Assembly: GCF_901933205.1 (NCBI RefSeq)
Contig: NC_044572.1
Coordinates: 26,932,501 to 26,996,500 of the forward strand
Direction: 5' to 3'
DNA from: Camarhynchus parvulus
Taxonomy: Eukaryota; Chordata; Aves; Passeriformes; Thraupidae
DNA length: 64,000 bases
The notes beneath the pieces are model-generated. The model worked only from the letters and a program-made list of their open reading frames with translations. It did no database searches and was not told the DNA's origin. Both the position numbers and the translations under genes were made by a program. Below, piece after piece: positions 11,681 through 24,259 of the stretch (positions are counted from its first letter, which is position 1; the number at the start of each line of letters is the position of its first letter).

Positions 11681-14064
11681 GACTCTTAAAAATGAAAGTA
11701 TCTTCCCATCATTAATCGTAGTGTTTGTATGAATGAATATTGATTCTTAATTAGACCTGGGACATAAACACTGAATCTTTATTCCTTCCTATTTGCTCTT
11801 TTGACCAAATCTCTGTAGTCTCACATCTCATACATATACAGCAAGGGGCAATGTTGGTCCTGTGATTAAATGTAATTGTGAAAATTTTACATGATATATT
11901 ATACAAGAACATAAGGAACTGGAAAGGGTAGAAGTATCTATATGGATAAGATTTTAGATATTTAACTATAGATATCAGACCATAACTTCTACCCTGCTAG
12001 TTACAATGCTGGTTCAATGGCTATACTTCTTGTCTCTATTCAGCAGTTTATTTAAAATCTGACTTTATTCAGATTTGAAGCCTGTATTCAGGCTTCATAT
12101 GCTTAAGAATGTCTTTTTTACTTAAAGTTCTTTGTAATTGAATTTTGAAGAGTAATAATACATCTTCCTTTATAAGACAAGGCTTTTCCCATCCGCAAAT
12201 TCCTTGTCAAAGGAAGTCTGTCCATGACTTATTATCTCGACTGGTCCCTGTCCTACTAACAGCTACACATGCAGAACATTTTTACCCACAGTGAGTGTGT
12301 GAGGATCTACATTGTTGGGCAGGGTTTACAGGTCCAGAAATTGGTTACTTATGCAGGACTGTGTTTTGCATTAGGCACTGGATTTGATCAGCCCAGCTCG
12401 CTTGTACAATATCAAAGTCCATGTATTTATGAGCATTTTCCTGACCTTCCCTCGCCTCCTGCCCCCAGGCAGCAATGGTACCAGCACCTGCCTGCTTTCA
12501 GCTAAATCTGAAGCCTGAGTTATGTTTATTAGGCATAACATATACTTTACTAGCTCTTAAATGAGAATCATAACTTCAATGCAAGTATCCAGAGGCCTGA
12601 AATGGAGCTGGAAAACTGAACACTGGTAAGGCTTATTTGTGATAAAAATGTCCATTTTCACCATTAAGCAAACCTGGTGATTTTTACTCCATCAGAATCA
12701 CACTTTCATATTTGCCCCTATATATTTGAAATTTTTAATAATTTCTAAAAGTTACCAAGGAGGATGTAAAATGTGTAAATATGAAAACAAATTTTGGAAG
12801 AAAATGGATTGGTTTTTAATTGGTAAAACTCAGATAATTCAAATACCAATTTGTGAATCACAAAGTCCATGGTCTTGCTGCCCCATGTGGGGCCATGTGA
12901 GGTAGTATGTTTTTAAGGCAGACACATGTGATGGTCATTTAAAATTTTACTGAGTAAACCTTTAAATGTCAGGTTAAAACCCCTGAAATTATTGAAACAT
13001 ATCCAAGCTACAGCTTCTCCCAAGACATTTGTACTCTCTAAATATACTGCGTCTTGATGAAAATCTGAGTCTACTATTACTTTGACAACTGATATACAAA
13101 TTTCCTTTGAAGCGCATCTCTGTCAACTGGTGTCCTGTTTTTATAACTAACCTTAGATCACTTAATAGATTTTAATAAACACATAATCAGTGTTATTAGA
13201 TGAAGAGATTCCAAAGTTCACTATAATGAAAGGTCTGTTGACAAGAGAAGAAAAAACAAGGTGCAGCTCTGAAAGAGATTAAAAAGAAAAGAGTAAAGAA
13301 ACAATTCAGCTAGGAAAAGACCAAGTCTGGAAGGTATTAAATCACATAAAGTTTCTGATTGATCCTGACTTTCAATTCTCCTCTCAAAAAGAAAACTACA
13401 GTGAGGCATGCCTATCACAGTTGAATTTAGACTGATAAAACCACAAAGTTACTGTGTTTTAAAAAGTATTGGAATTACGTGGGCTTCTAAACAAGTCAAG
13501 ACATTTCCCTTTCCAGAGCAATGACAGGCATAAATAGCACAAAAGAATCAAGGAGATGAGACATAGTGAAGGAAGGAACAGGGAAAACATTTGTTGGAAA
13601 AAGCATCCATGGAAAAACATTTTCAATATATTGAGCTGTTGTTTGAAGTAGAGTTCAAGAGACTGACTGCATGCAGGTAAGAAGGGGTAGATGACAGCAA
13701 AGGAGAAATTCATCCATAAAAGCATGTGATAGATGTTGCAGTGGCAAAATCAAATACTTACAAGTACAAAATGAGAGAAAACAGTCTTGGCATCCCTAGT
13801 TCTTTTCCCTAAAGTATATGCATTATAATACATAATCACACATTGTATTTTTTTCTTCACAAGACCCCTACCCCATTGAGTGAACAGAATGGATGGTGAT
13901 CAATTAAAAAAGAGCAGCTATTCAATGTTTTGTTTTATCCTCATTGTTCATTTTGTGGACTTATGCCTTATCTACTGCATGCTATTCAGAGACTGCAATG
14001 AAGACAGAATTATTAATTTCCTCATGGGCTTTTCTCTGGCAGTCAGCTCCGTGATGCTCCACAA
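11681..14064. other. AT-rich unique sequence, no gene seen
   Basis: No recognised repeat or gene. Frames of 60-90 codons occur, including one at 13880-14071 that would be hydrophobic, but none has family-level features. The one at 13880 runs up to the edge of a MIR-like relic. Confidence 0.55.
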
Positions 14065-14205
14065 GCATTAATTTATCTTCACAAAGTGCAATGTGATGTG
14101 AGAGGTTACTGTTATCCCCACATTACAGAAAGCAAGCTGAACAGTGAGACAGCAGGAGACTATTTGTTTACAGTACGCGATTGAGGGTTTAGCAACTGAT
14201 TTCTC
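14065..14205 (+). mobile_element. MIR-like ancient SINE relic
   Basis: The order TTTATCTTCACAA, then GTTACTGTTATCCCCACATT, then ACAG and GAGACAG follows the MIR core (TTAATCCTCACAAC ... TATTATCCCCATTTTACAG ... GGCACAGAG). The right part, ending near AGGGTTTAGCAACTG, is weaker. MIR elements are very old in amniotes and survive in birds only as worn copies like this. Confidence 0.65.
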
Positions 14206-17200
14206 AAATTACATAAAGTAACACTTTGCATGTTCAAGACAACACTCCCATAGACTTCAGCTACATCTGAGAATAGCCAGAACACAGACCAACAAAAATG
14301 AGACACCAGTGCTTAGCTGCTTCTATTATAACAGCAAACTGGACCTTTACAGCAGAGACAAAATCTTAGGATCTACTTCATTCACGTCCCAAACAGCATC
14401 AAAAAATAGAATATGGAAAGCATTCCATAGATCATATGGAAATATAAAATAGATCATATGCAGATCATCCCAGATTCCCATTCCCAGCAAATCCATATAA
14501 TGCTCTGAATAAAGCATGGGCTCCTATGGAAGATGACCTAAGTGGCCATTGAATCAAAGTGTCTATGAATTTATGAGAGAAGCTGGAACTTAAGTTAGTG
14601 GGTAATATATCATTTTGTGACTTTGCAATGCTTAGTTTTGCAACTACAACAATGCTTTATAAAGTAAGGCAAATAGCTATTTCTACGGTAGCCTCTGCAT
14701 AAATAATTTTAAAAGGAAACAAACAGAAGCTTTTCTACATGGTGATACCGCATTGTCTTTTCACAGATCTAGGAGCTCTGTCTGGGCTTTGCCCAGTTCC
14801 ACTCACAGTGGAAGTGCCCACAGTAGAGGGATATTGAAGAAGCCAGTATTAAGGGAATGAGTCAGACTTTGCTTATCACAGATCTGAAGTCTGCCAATCT
14901 TACTGCCTTAGCCATCCCAGGAACAATGAGCTGACCATATACCCTCATAAATGTATTGAATTATCTTGACACCAGATCAGTGGCTTCTTTCTTTGGTTTG
15001 GTCCCAACAGGATAACCTAAAGACTACACATGACACAGACTTCAGCTCTGGTGAGCCTTAGCTCAGAATTCCTTGGAGTGCTTAATCCCTTCAGTATTGC
15101 ACTAGAAATTATCACTTTTGCTGTGATTGTCAGATGTTCCGAAGGGTTGAACTAGACTCATTAAGAACAGAACCCTCTTAGATTTAGCAGCTTGAATTTT
15201 CATATTTCTTTGTGGGCTGTTTACCATAATTAATATTATTATCACATTTCATGTAAATTGGGACCTATCAACAGAGAAAATTTAATTTAAATTATTAAAG
15301 TCTGATGAAAAATTACAACTGAAAAGATATTTTTATGAGAAAATCATGCAGATCTAACATTAGATATTGCTACTTATCCTGATTTTAATACACTTTCAAC
15401 AGCAAAAGAAGTGATAGTAGATATTATTCAAATTTTAAATACAATAAGCACAAGTGAGGTAATAGTTCTAGAAAACTTCTGAAAGATATTGTTCAAATGC
15501 TTTCTGTCCCATAAACACACATTATTCTAAATTGTGAAAGTATAGTTTTAGTATAACCTGGTTGCTAACATATTTTTTGCAATCAAATAGAAAAAAATTT
15601 CAGCATTGCAGTGGCAAGTTTGTATCCTCTTTGTCCTAATATCATGTTTAAAGGAAGTTTTTCTCTGCTCTCTCTGTGAACTAAGGAGCATGAGTTGGAT
15701 CCGTACAAACACAATTTTAGAAGTGGTCTCTAATGACCGGGGTAAACATGTCTGAAATTATTTCATAGTCAGCTCTCCCCTTCCACCTCTCCAAAACACA
15801 TGAAAAAGAAAAAGCTGTAAAAAGTGTATTCAAAAGTGGAGTTCTATAATCAAGATCCCAGAAAAAGTAAAGAAAACCACAGGTAAGAGTTGGCAAACTG
15901 AACTACAAAACCACTATTAATAACTGCAGAACATATGTAGTCTTAGACATCTAGAACACTCTTAGACATTCCCCTTTCACATCTCCTTATCCAAGGATGC
16001 AAATGATCCAAACTCTAAACTTTTAAGCAGCAGTACTTTTAAGAGTATCCTGCTTGGGCTGATGATAATATATGAAGAGAGAATAAGATAAAATCTTGCA
16101 TTTACTGCACTTGTGAAGCAAACTAATCCAGAGTCACATCTAATCTTACCTAACAAGCAGATGGGTAATGTGCATGTCGAATTTTTTCTCATTCTGTTTT
16201 CTCCTCTACATAAGCACTTTAAGTGTTAATATTACAAAGCTGAAAACATGAATGGAAGTCAAATATGGTGTTAAAGGTTCTTTTTTTTAATGAGTATGAA
16301 GCTACATGTTGTTCTCCAGAGGAAAAAGGGAAAAAAACACCAAACAACTTAATAATACTTTTACAATTATTTAAAGAGAAGGATCACACTATGTTCAGCG
16401 AGTGTTTTCTAAGTAAATCAGTAAAAATGTCAGACTAACAATTTTATAGTGTGTTTCTCCAATGATCATTTGTACTTGATTTCCACTGTAAAAGATCATT
16501 CATACATCTACTTTTCATACTGCCTACCTTCTACTCTGAATAGCAACTAAGACCAGTATCAATATATTTCTAATCACATCCCAAACTGACCAAGGTTCCC
16601 CGTTTCAAAAATATCTGGGTGAAATTTAGTATAAAAAGCAGGATATGACAGCCAGGTATATTTATAGCAGCTTTTCTTTGGATGAGTTACTCTCAGCTGA
16701 ATGCATCCTGCACTTGTGTCTTTCATTGACTTTTTTGTATATATGAATGAGATAGGAAGAGTTTAAAAAACTTTAAATTTCTCAACTACTTTGCAATGTC
16801 GAAAAAGCAAGTCATATTTGGCTTACATGTAATCAGAAGAGATTTTTGAATATGAAATTCACAGTGAGAAAGTAGTGGTTAAGTGCTGTTCTCTCCTCTG
16901 CTGGCACCAGTGAATGCCCAGAGAGACTCCCCCTTCAGTGTGGGGTCAGAAGTAACAAGTGTAACTTATTCACTTAAAACTCTTTTATTTCTCACTGTAG
17001 ACCACTGATCTTCAAATGTTTCAGGGAAAAATCCTTACTCAAAATCTAGTCTCTGAAGTAACTGCTTTCCAGAAAAAGAGCACCCAGAAACACTGTGTAA
17101 ATTATTTATTTCATTAGAGAAAATACATAACAGAATCCTCCGTATTATGAATAATACTTTCATATGTCCTATAATGTTTTATAAATTTTTTCCACATTTT

Positions 17201-18564
17201 TGAACAGAAAAGAATGTATATTTTCTAATTTTTAAGATAAAACTCCTAACACTTTTTCGCAACTCCTCTTCCTCATTAACTTCTGCAAACCAAGTTGTTC
17301 TTTTTTAATGAGACTTCAAATTGCAAGTACCTTGCTAAGAAATGCTCTTTTTGCACTACATCTACATGACATTTCTAATAGAAAATGCTGACAATCTTGT
17401 CAAACATTCTACCTCTCTGCAGTAGAACATAATGCTCTGTCGCACACATTATCACTGAATTGATGTGACAGAAATAGTAGTAGACGTGCACTGATGTACA
17501 ACTAGAACAAAATATTGAGAAATCATACTAAATTCTCCAAATAATGGAGTTTAGTGTTTTTTTAAATTTTTGCATGGATTATTAGAACAATATGTTTTTG
17601 TAAAGAATTTTCTCAGCTTGTACTGGATTCTATTTTGTTTCATTTTATAGTCATAACTTAGTCTCATCTGCTTCTTGTATTTCATTGCCTACAAAAGTTT
17701 AATTTTTCTTTTTACTCTTAAATATAATAAATTTAGCAGCAATTAAAGCTAAAGGAGGCCTATTCTTAACCTCAGTATTATACCCTACAAAAGATGTCAT
17801 GGCAAAAAAATTGAAGTTGCCAAACTAAAGCAGAGCACAGATTTAGCTTAGAAACCTTCCCACTGCTTAGTGCAGTGACTAACATCAACATAAGCAGAAG
17901 TCCAGATCTCATCCATCACCTTACTGGCTGCTTTCATCAAGATCTACATGGGGTTTGATCTTGACCAGAAATTCCATTTTGGCTGTAAGAAATCTATTTG
18001 CAATTTATATTTTGTTAAAACCAATTTATCAAATCAAATGTTCAAGCAAAGCTCTAATATCAATAAATTAAAAATCAGAATAAAACATGGATTTCTATAT
18101 CAGATCTTCTTTTATGAGCATCTTTAAAGCACAGAACATCACATTAACACATTCAATCATCCATGCTATGGCACAGCTCTATATTTCCTTCCAGAAAGAT
18201 AGTTTATGGTTTGAGAAACCTTTTCCTTCACAAAATGAACAAGGACACAAGAAACCTAATATATCTCTCATTGAAAAATAGCATTCCTACTAAGAAGATA
18301 AGTGGTGTCATTTTTGAAAACTGATCCATATTTCTCTTGTGAAAAAATATTTAGTCCTTCAGAAGAAAACAAGGGCCAGGTTCGCTGACAGACCTTGTCC
18401 TTCCTGTCATCAGGTTTTGCTACCCTTTTCTCTTCTGAGTTCCAAGCTGTTGTGACTGTGTGTAGCTGATGTCAAGAGAGTGTGGCATGAGCTGTTCCAA
18501 AGTCAGCAGGATATCCTAAAGCATGGGAAAAGAGGGGAGGAAATACATGTAATAAGCATGTTGT
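14206..18564. other. AT-rich unique sequence, no gene seen
   Basis: Short frames only (at most 71 codons). A pair of ATAGATCATATG repeats lies at about 14429-14462. No mobile element or RNA gene was recognised. Confidence 0.55.
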
Positions 18565-18715
18565 TCTGCACTTTCCGTAACAACCCTGTGCTGCTGTACA
18601 GATAAGCCAAGACACACGGCAGTCGTAATCAAGATTTTATGTATTAGAGGACCTTTCCAAAGTCAGCTAGGAAACTTTACAATACATTCCCAAAATCTCA
18701 AGTCCATTCTGTTAC
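18565..18715 (+). mobile_element. MIR-like ancient SINE relic
   Basis: The segment contains GTAACAACCCTGTG, then ACAGATAAGCCAAGACACA, then TTTCCAAAGTCAGCTAGGAA, and finally TCTCAAGTCCATTCTGTTAC. This is the MIR order (CACAACAACCCTGTGAGG, CAGATGAGGAAACTGAGGC, CCAAGGTCACACAGCTAG, then a CCAGTCC-like end). It is strongly diverged and old. Confidence 0.65.
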
Positions 18716-19239
18716 TGGGGTTTTCTTTCTATTTGGGTTTCAATATAGATTAATATGTAAATATTAAACTTTTTGGTTTACTTTCTTTATTTCTCTTCTT
18801 CTTGTATTTCAAATCAGTTGTGTAGAATCAAATAAAAAACATACACCTGAAAGTACAACTGCTGTTACTCTGGTGATGTGTTGAAAATCCAAGACTAATC
18901 GTCTGTTCTTATAGAAATAAAGACCTGTGTTTTACAATACCTCCCATGATCTCTTTCATGTGCATTCATGTTTCTTTTCTTTCCACTGTGACTTTTTTCC
19001 TCATATTAAGATGGATTTTTTTTTTGTTTCAACATGTAACTGTCTTAACACAGTGTACATGGGAAATGACTCTTCTCTAAGAACCACCACAGATAATGAA
19101 AAATTGAAATTAGATCCTTCCTTAGCCTTCACTTTTCCATCCAGTTCACTCAGGCTGTCTCCAGATGTCCTAGGAGTCTTAGTGGTTCTCCATTTCAGTT
19201 TACATATTTCTCTTTTGCACCAAAAGTTCTAGACATGAT
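18716..19239. other. Unique sequence, possibly grading into CR1
   Basis: No gene seen. From about 19090 a weak resemblance to the antisense CR1 3' region (a CTCAGGCTGTCTCC-like stretch) suggests the neighbouring CR1 may extend leftwards, but the match is poor. Confidence 0.4.
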
Positions 19240-19745
19240 AGAAGGATCTTGAACTCGACGTGGTACTCCAGATGAAGCCTTCTAAGCACCAAGTAGAAGG
19301 GAGTCAATGCTTTACTTTATTTTATTCCATTATCTTGGTAATGTAGCCCAACATGTGGTTGCTTTTCATCAGCAAAAGGTGAAACTAATGACTTATTTTC
19401 CATTTTTGTCCCCTGTGACCCTCAGGACCTTTTCTGCAAAAATATATTCTATCAAGTCATTGGCATGCCGTGTTAGTGTAAGGGATTTATTTTATCCTAG
19501 GCACTGCGGTCTTTGGTATTTGTCCTTGCTGAACCTTGTCCAGTTCCAGCCAGCCCATTCCTCCATCTTCTCAAGGACCATCTGACAACCTTTGCCTCCA
19601 GAGAATCAATGGCTCCCCTCAGTGAGGTGTATCTGTGTATGCTGAATTCCCTCACATGATCCAGATCATTGCTGAAGGTGTTAGATATTAGTGACCTGGT
19701 CCCATTCTTTGTGAAACCCTCATGAACAGCTATCAGTCAGACTCT
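19240..19745 (-). mobile_element. Decayed CR1 LINE, reverse transcriptase C-terminal part
   Basis: The plus strand shows the antisense of CR1 ORF2. A GTACTCCAGATGAAGCC segment matches the region past the ORF end. TTTGTCCTTGCTGAACCTTG is the complement of the MKFNKAKC-type motif. AGCCCATTCCTCC is the complement of the RLERWA-type motif. GATCCAGATCATTGCTGAAG matches the complement of FINDL. The stretch that should encode the FADD active site is degraded. Order and orientation agree with a second minus-strand piece at 20765-21140, so both may be one element. Confidence 0.75.
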
Positions 19746-20126
19746 GAGTCATTGATCACTGTTTTCTGAGCTAAATAATGCAGTGAATTACCTCATTAAA
19801 TGGTCTATGATTTCTATGATGTGCAAGGAGAAGGGTATTTTCAGATTATGTAAAAATGTATTAGTGAGATTGTGGTGATGTGGAAGTTTCCTTATGTGAA
19901 GTTTCCCAATGGTTGGTATGGGAGGGATCGAGAGGACTGAGAAGGAACAAGCAAGGAAAAAAGGGTTATATAGAAGTCAGTCAAGGATGAACAGACTGCC
20001 TGTCAGTATGTTTTTCTGTCTAAACCATGCATTTATCATATTCCCATTAAATCATGTTTCTAAATATTTTCTCTGATTTTACTCCATGTTCCAAGTGGGT
20101 AAATGTTAATGATAACAAACTTCTAG

Positions 20127-20176
20127 CTGAATGGGAAAAAAAGTAAGTGGCCTGAATGGGAAAAAAAGTAAGTGGC
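20127..20176 (+). repeat. Perfect 25-bp tandem duplication
   Basis: A 25-bp unit starting CTGAATGGGAAAAAAAGTAA and ending GTGGC occurs twice, identically and head to tail (20127-20151 and 20152-20176). Identity implies a recent event. Confidence 0.95.
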
Positions 20177-20388
20177 CTGACTACAAGCAACTGAAGTGGA
20201 AATACAAAGCTCGGGGGCTTGTAGATCCAAGCACCAGCATCTAGAGCCTAGGGATTTAGGAGTTACCCACTTATCCAGTGGGTATCTCAGTCATCTGCTG
20301 GAGAGATCTAAACTGTGTAAATTTGTGTGATGTCTGACTACCAGCACTTGGAGTAGAGCTACAGTTTCCAGGGGCTCATAGGTCCCAG
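20177..20388 (+). repeat. Possible diverged direct repeat, about 157-bp period
   Basis: The segments 20177-20231 and 20334-20388 both start CTGACTAC and share GGGGCT, TAG and TCC at matching spacing. By hand about 38 of 55 positions agree without gaps. This could be an old tandem duplication; chance similarity is not excluded. Confidence 0.35.
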
Positions 20389-20764
20389 AGGAGACCAGGA
20401 AACATAGGATTCAGTTTATTTGAAGTCTTCAAGGCCATCTACTGCAAAAATACATAGCAGCTGTCTATATATTTCACTGATGACTTTAAGGTTATTCCAT
20501 CAGGGTGGAGGACAGGGATCAGGCCTTCCATGGTGTTCATGGTGTTTATGTGACTGCAGTGTGCATTTATGTGTGTGCTGGGGCACATGATGTTCAGGCT
20601 GTGTTACACTGTGTGGCTGCTGTGCGCATGTATTTGGTGTGTGTATGTACATACTTTTCAAGGACACACACTCAGCCTTGCTGCTAGCTGGACATAGAGC
20701 TACTAGTGACACAGAACTGCTGCAGCCTCTCATCTGTCAGGCTCTTTGATTCAGCAACTTTCTA

Positions 20765-21140
20765 CAGTACTAGGGTTTGCCTGACCAGTCCTTGTCCCCT
20801 CCATCTTCCTCCTTGCCTTTCTTGAAGGATGACATGAAACTTGCTTTTCCAATTATTTGGCAACCCTCTGAATGTTCATGAACCTTCAAAGTTATAAGAG
20901 AGATATCCAAAGACATCAGCCAGCTCTACCAGCCCTCTCCAGGGCATGCAGTTTGATCCTAGGGATTGTGTACATGAAATTAGACATGACACCTGACACC
21001 TTCCTCACCACTGCAAGTAGAATGTTTTCCTCAAACTCTGCAACTAAATGCAGAGACCTGGGAGACCTGAAAGGAAACCTTGTCAGTAAAGACCAAGTAA
21101 AAGAAGGCAGTAGATGGACTTCTCATTGGCACTACACCAC
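20765..21140 (-). mobile_element. Decayed CR1 LINE, reverse transcriptase N-terminal part
   Basis: On the plus strand, CTCCTTGCCTTTCTTGAAGG is the complement of the TPIFKKGK-type start of the CR1 reverse transcriptase. CATCAGCCAGCTCTACCAG and the GACCAAGTAAAAGAAGGCAG segment continue the antisense of ORF2 in the expected order. It lies on the 5' side of the 19240-19745 piece in element orientation. About 1 kb of other sequence separates them, which is more than I remember for the consensus. No intact frame remains. Confidence 0.75.
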
Positions 21141-21230
21141 CAAAACCATTTAGGAGCAGGCTCACATTTTTGTTGATCTTTCCTCTGGTGTACTGTATAT
21201 GTAAGTGCCTCTAGTCACCCCTCGCATCCT

Positions 21231-21334
21231 AGATTGTGCTCTGCTTATTTGCAAGCAGAATATTTTAAATGGATTGATAGTCGTGCTTTGTAGGCAACAA
21301 TGTAAATGTTTGTAATAGAAAAAGCCCAAGTACA
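21231..21334 (+). repeat. 104-bp direct repeat, copy 1
   Basis: This segment, starting AGATTGTGCTCTGCTTATTT and ending AAGCCCAAGTACA, matches 23096-23199 over 104 bases without gaps, with five differences, four of them transitions. Sequence outside both ends is unrelated. An internal short hairpin (TCTGCTT/AAGCAGA) is present. The family is not recognised. Confidence 0.9.
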
Positions 21335-23095
21335 GTTTTAACTTCAATTGTTCTGGGTTTTTTATTTTGGGTTTGTTTGGTTTTTTTTTAATTCTGCCAA
21401 CAGATATTCCATTTCTAATGTTTGGAAATGTCCAGGGCACAATAAATATGGTCAAATTCAATTATTCACATGCAAAGCAATAATACAGGACTTGGCATGA
21501 TGTCATAGAGTTAACTTAGCCAGGGATAAAACAGAGAATCAAGTGATATTATGGCTCAAAAGGGGAACTGGACCAGTATTTAGAAGACAGATATTTTAAA
21601 AATTACTGAAAACTCTAATAATTGCTGTAAACTCAGGAAATCCTGTGTGCTGACAACAGTTAGAGAGAAGATCTCATGTATGTTTGATCTCCAATTATTT
21701 CTCCCCAGCTTCTACTTAAGACTACCATTGGGCTGCAGAACTGGACAGATCCTGGGTCTGGACTGGTGTGCACTTCTTTTTGTTGCAGGTTTATATAATC
21801 CATCCCTAGAATTATATTCAATTGTTTGCCTACCAACAGTGAGCAACTCTTAGCATCCTCAGAGCACTAACCCAGCAATATTTCCCCATTCAGTAATTAA
21901 TTTTCACAGTTCTGATTTGTGAACAGAATTACGCTCATCCTCTTTTAATCATCCTGACTGTATAGGACAGAATGGAAAAGATGAATGAAGGAAAAAATAT
22001 GCAATCTGATTTTGAACATATGCAAAAATCAGATGTGTAGAGCAAAAATATGCAGAGTTTGGATAATGTTTTCAGATTTTCAGATTCAGAAGATTGCATT
22101 TCTAAGAATAAAAATGTGTCAAAGAGATACTAAACCTTTCATACGTGTTTATAGAAAAATCTGATTACTTAACAGATTGTGCATCAAATGTTTTTTAAAA
22201 GGCCTATATAATGTGCTTTCTTAGGTATTGTCTTCTTCTTAACTTCCTGAAATATTTGTTCTATTGTTGGTTAATGAAGATGGCCTCATGAAATAAATGT
22301 TTCTTTATAAGGAAAAGTCTTTTAATATTCAGGAGTTTCTGAATAAAAATTTTAAATAATTAATGAACTATTCAAACTAATGTTTGCAAATATATTAGTA
22401 ATAAGTTCTGATGTAATGCACTCTCAGATATTTGATTAAGGCAATCTAGAATTCTTTGCAGTGATCTCAGTTTACCATTGGATTACAAGAGCTTTTGCAT
22501 ACTGACTCCTCAAATCTGTTACTTGCAAATTCTAATTTTTCTTTGACTATTGAAATAGAAAAGCTGAAGTAAGAGGAGCATGTATCTCTTATCAGTTTAG
22601 AATGACATAAGCACCTCTCTTTACATAGGAGGTTAAGCTGTTGAATTCTACAGGATTTGTAGTGAACCTTCTTTAAGCAGTAGATAAAGAAAATTAAAGT
22701 CAATGTGTAAATGAGAAAAATATTCTGAGAACATATGGATATAAAATTCATCCAATATATAGCCTGTACTGAAATGAGATAATGGGAAATATTTATGTCT
22801 TACTATTTTTCCCTATAGCTGTCCTCAGTTCAGGAAACAATTCTTTGGGTTTTGCAGTTTTTTTCTCCTATAGTGAAGAGCCACATCTTCCAGTCTTTCA
22901 GAAAGCTCTATGAACACTTCTGGGGCTTCAACATGAGCAAAACAAGCAAACACATTCAAAATTGTAACACTTTCATTTGTCTAGGAATAGAAAAGGTGTC
23001 TTGGGAAATACAATTGAAAACACCATTTCACAGTTCTGATGTGAATTTGTGTGCTACTTTGCATGCATTCTCACACAGTTTTGGGATTCACAGCA
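21335..23095. other. Unique sequence between the 104-bp repeats
   Basis: AT-rich with only short open frames. No mobile element or gene recognised. Confidence 0.5.
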
Positions 23096-23199
23096 AGATT
23101 GTGCTCTGCTTATTTGCAAGCAGAATATTTAAAATAGATTGACAGTCATGCTTTGTAGGTAACAATGTAAATGTTTGTAATAGAAAAAGCCCAAGTACA
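23096..23199 (+). repeat. 104-bp direct repeat, copy 2
   Basis: Partner of 21231-21334, same orientation, 1,865 bp downstream. The five differences fall within the central 30 bases; the last 39 bases are identical. It may be a templated insertion of copy 1, or both may be members of a dispersed family. Confidence 0.9.
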
Positions 23200-24259
23200 T
23201 GCCTGTGCTTTATCTCACAACAGCGAAGATCAGAGCATGCTGATGTATGCATTTAAAATATTCTTTCATTGTGCCAGATGCTGCTGCTGACTGATTCATT
23301 GCAGAGAGGAAAAAAATAAAAAGAAAAGAAACAGCAGACTATCCCAAATTCATAGACCTTGGACATATCATGTCTTAGCAGTCCTAGCAGTAAATTTGCA
23401 GAAACTGGCACAAATGCTGTCTTACAAGGAATCTGTGGTGTTTGTTATGCCTTGAATGAGAATTAAATGCCACTTGCTGTAATCTAATATACCTCAGAAA
23501 AAAATAGCTCTTAGGAAGTATCTCCATGAGCCAGAGATAAAAGTTATCATTAGATGCAGGATGTATCAACCTTCAGTTAAAAAAATGGGCTTTTCCAGAA
23601 GCAGAGATTACTCTCCCTTCACCCCTTTTCAAAAATCCTTATCATAGTTAGACATATATTAAAATAACCAGGAAATACTTTCCATAGAGTTGAGGATATG
23701 GTAAAGAAATAGAGGCTGCAAAATTTCACAGATTTAAGTTTGACAAAGCATAGTTAAAATCTGTGTCTGTCTATGTGAAAAAAAAAAACAACAAAAAACC
23801 CCTCAAACCCAGCAACAAGACATTTCTATCTCAATAATAGCTTTCAAGTGATCAAGACCTATACCTTTATGTTCACATCATTTTGAAACAGAAGCAGAGA
23901 TTGAGTTCCATTATTCACTACAAAAAACCCAAACAGTGAAAAAAAGGAATGTTGTCTGTACTGGATCAGTCTTGCACTGAACACTGCGCTATAGAATTTA
24001 ATTTATCTTAGATCAATAGTTTCATTTGAACTTTCTCAAAGGCTACACCTCTTTTCTCTGTGTTTTTGTGAACCTGTTTCTAAACTAATTATGTGGGACA
24101 TTTTGCCAAAATCCTAAAATAAGGTCTCCTAGAATCAACATCAGGATCTGGGTGAAACTTCATGGCTGTTGCCTTTCTTGTTCTACAAGTAATCTAATAT
24201 GATTCTGATTTATTCTCATAGGAAACTTACTAAAGAAGGGCATGGTAAATGTATAAGAA
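23200..24259. other. AT-rich unique sequence, no gene seen
   Basis: No repeat family recognised apart from an A-rich tract at 23780-23820. No gene recognised. Confidence 0.5.

Noticed and set aside
13880..14071. Hydrophobic 63-codon frame that might be a small membrane protein
   Set aside because: No recognised family, and it ends at the edge of a MIR-like relic. Phe/Leu-rich frames are common in T-rich DNA.
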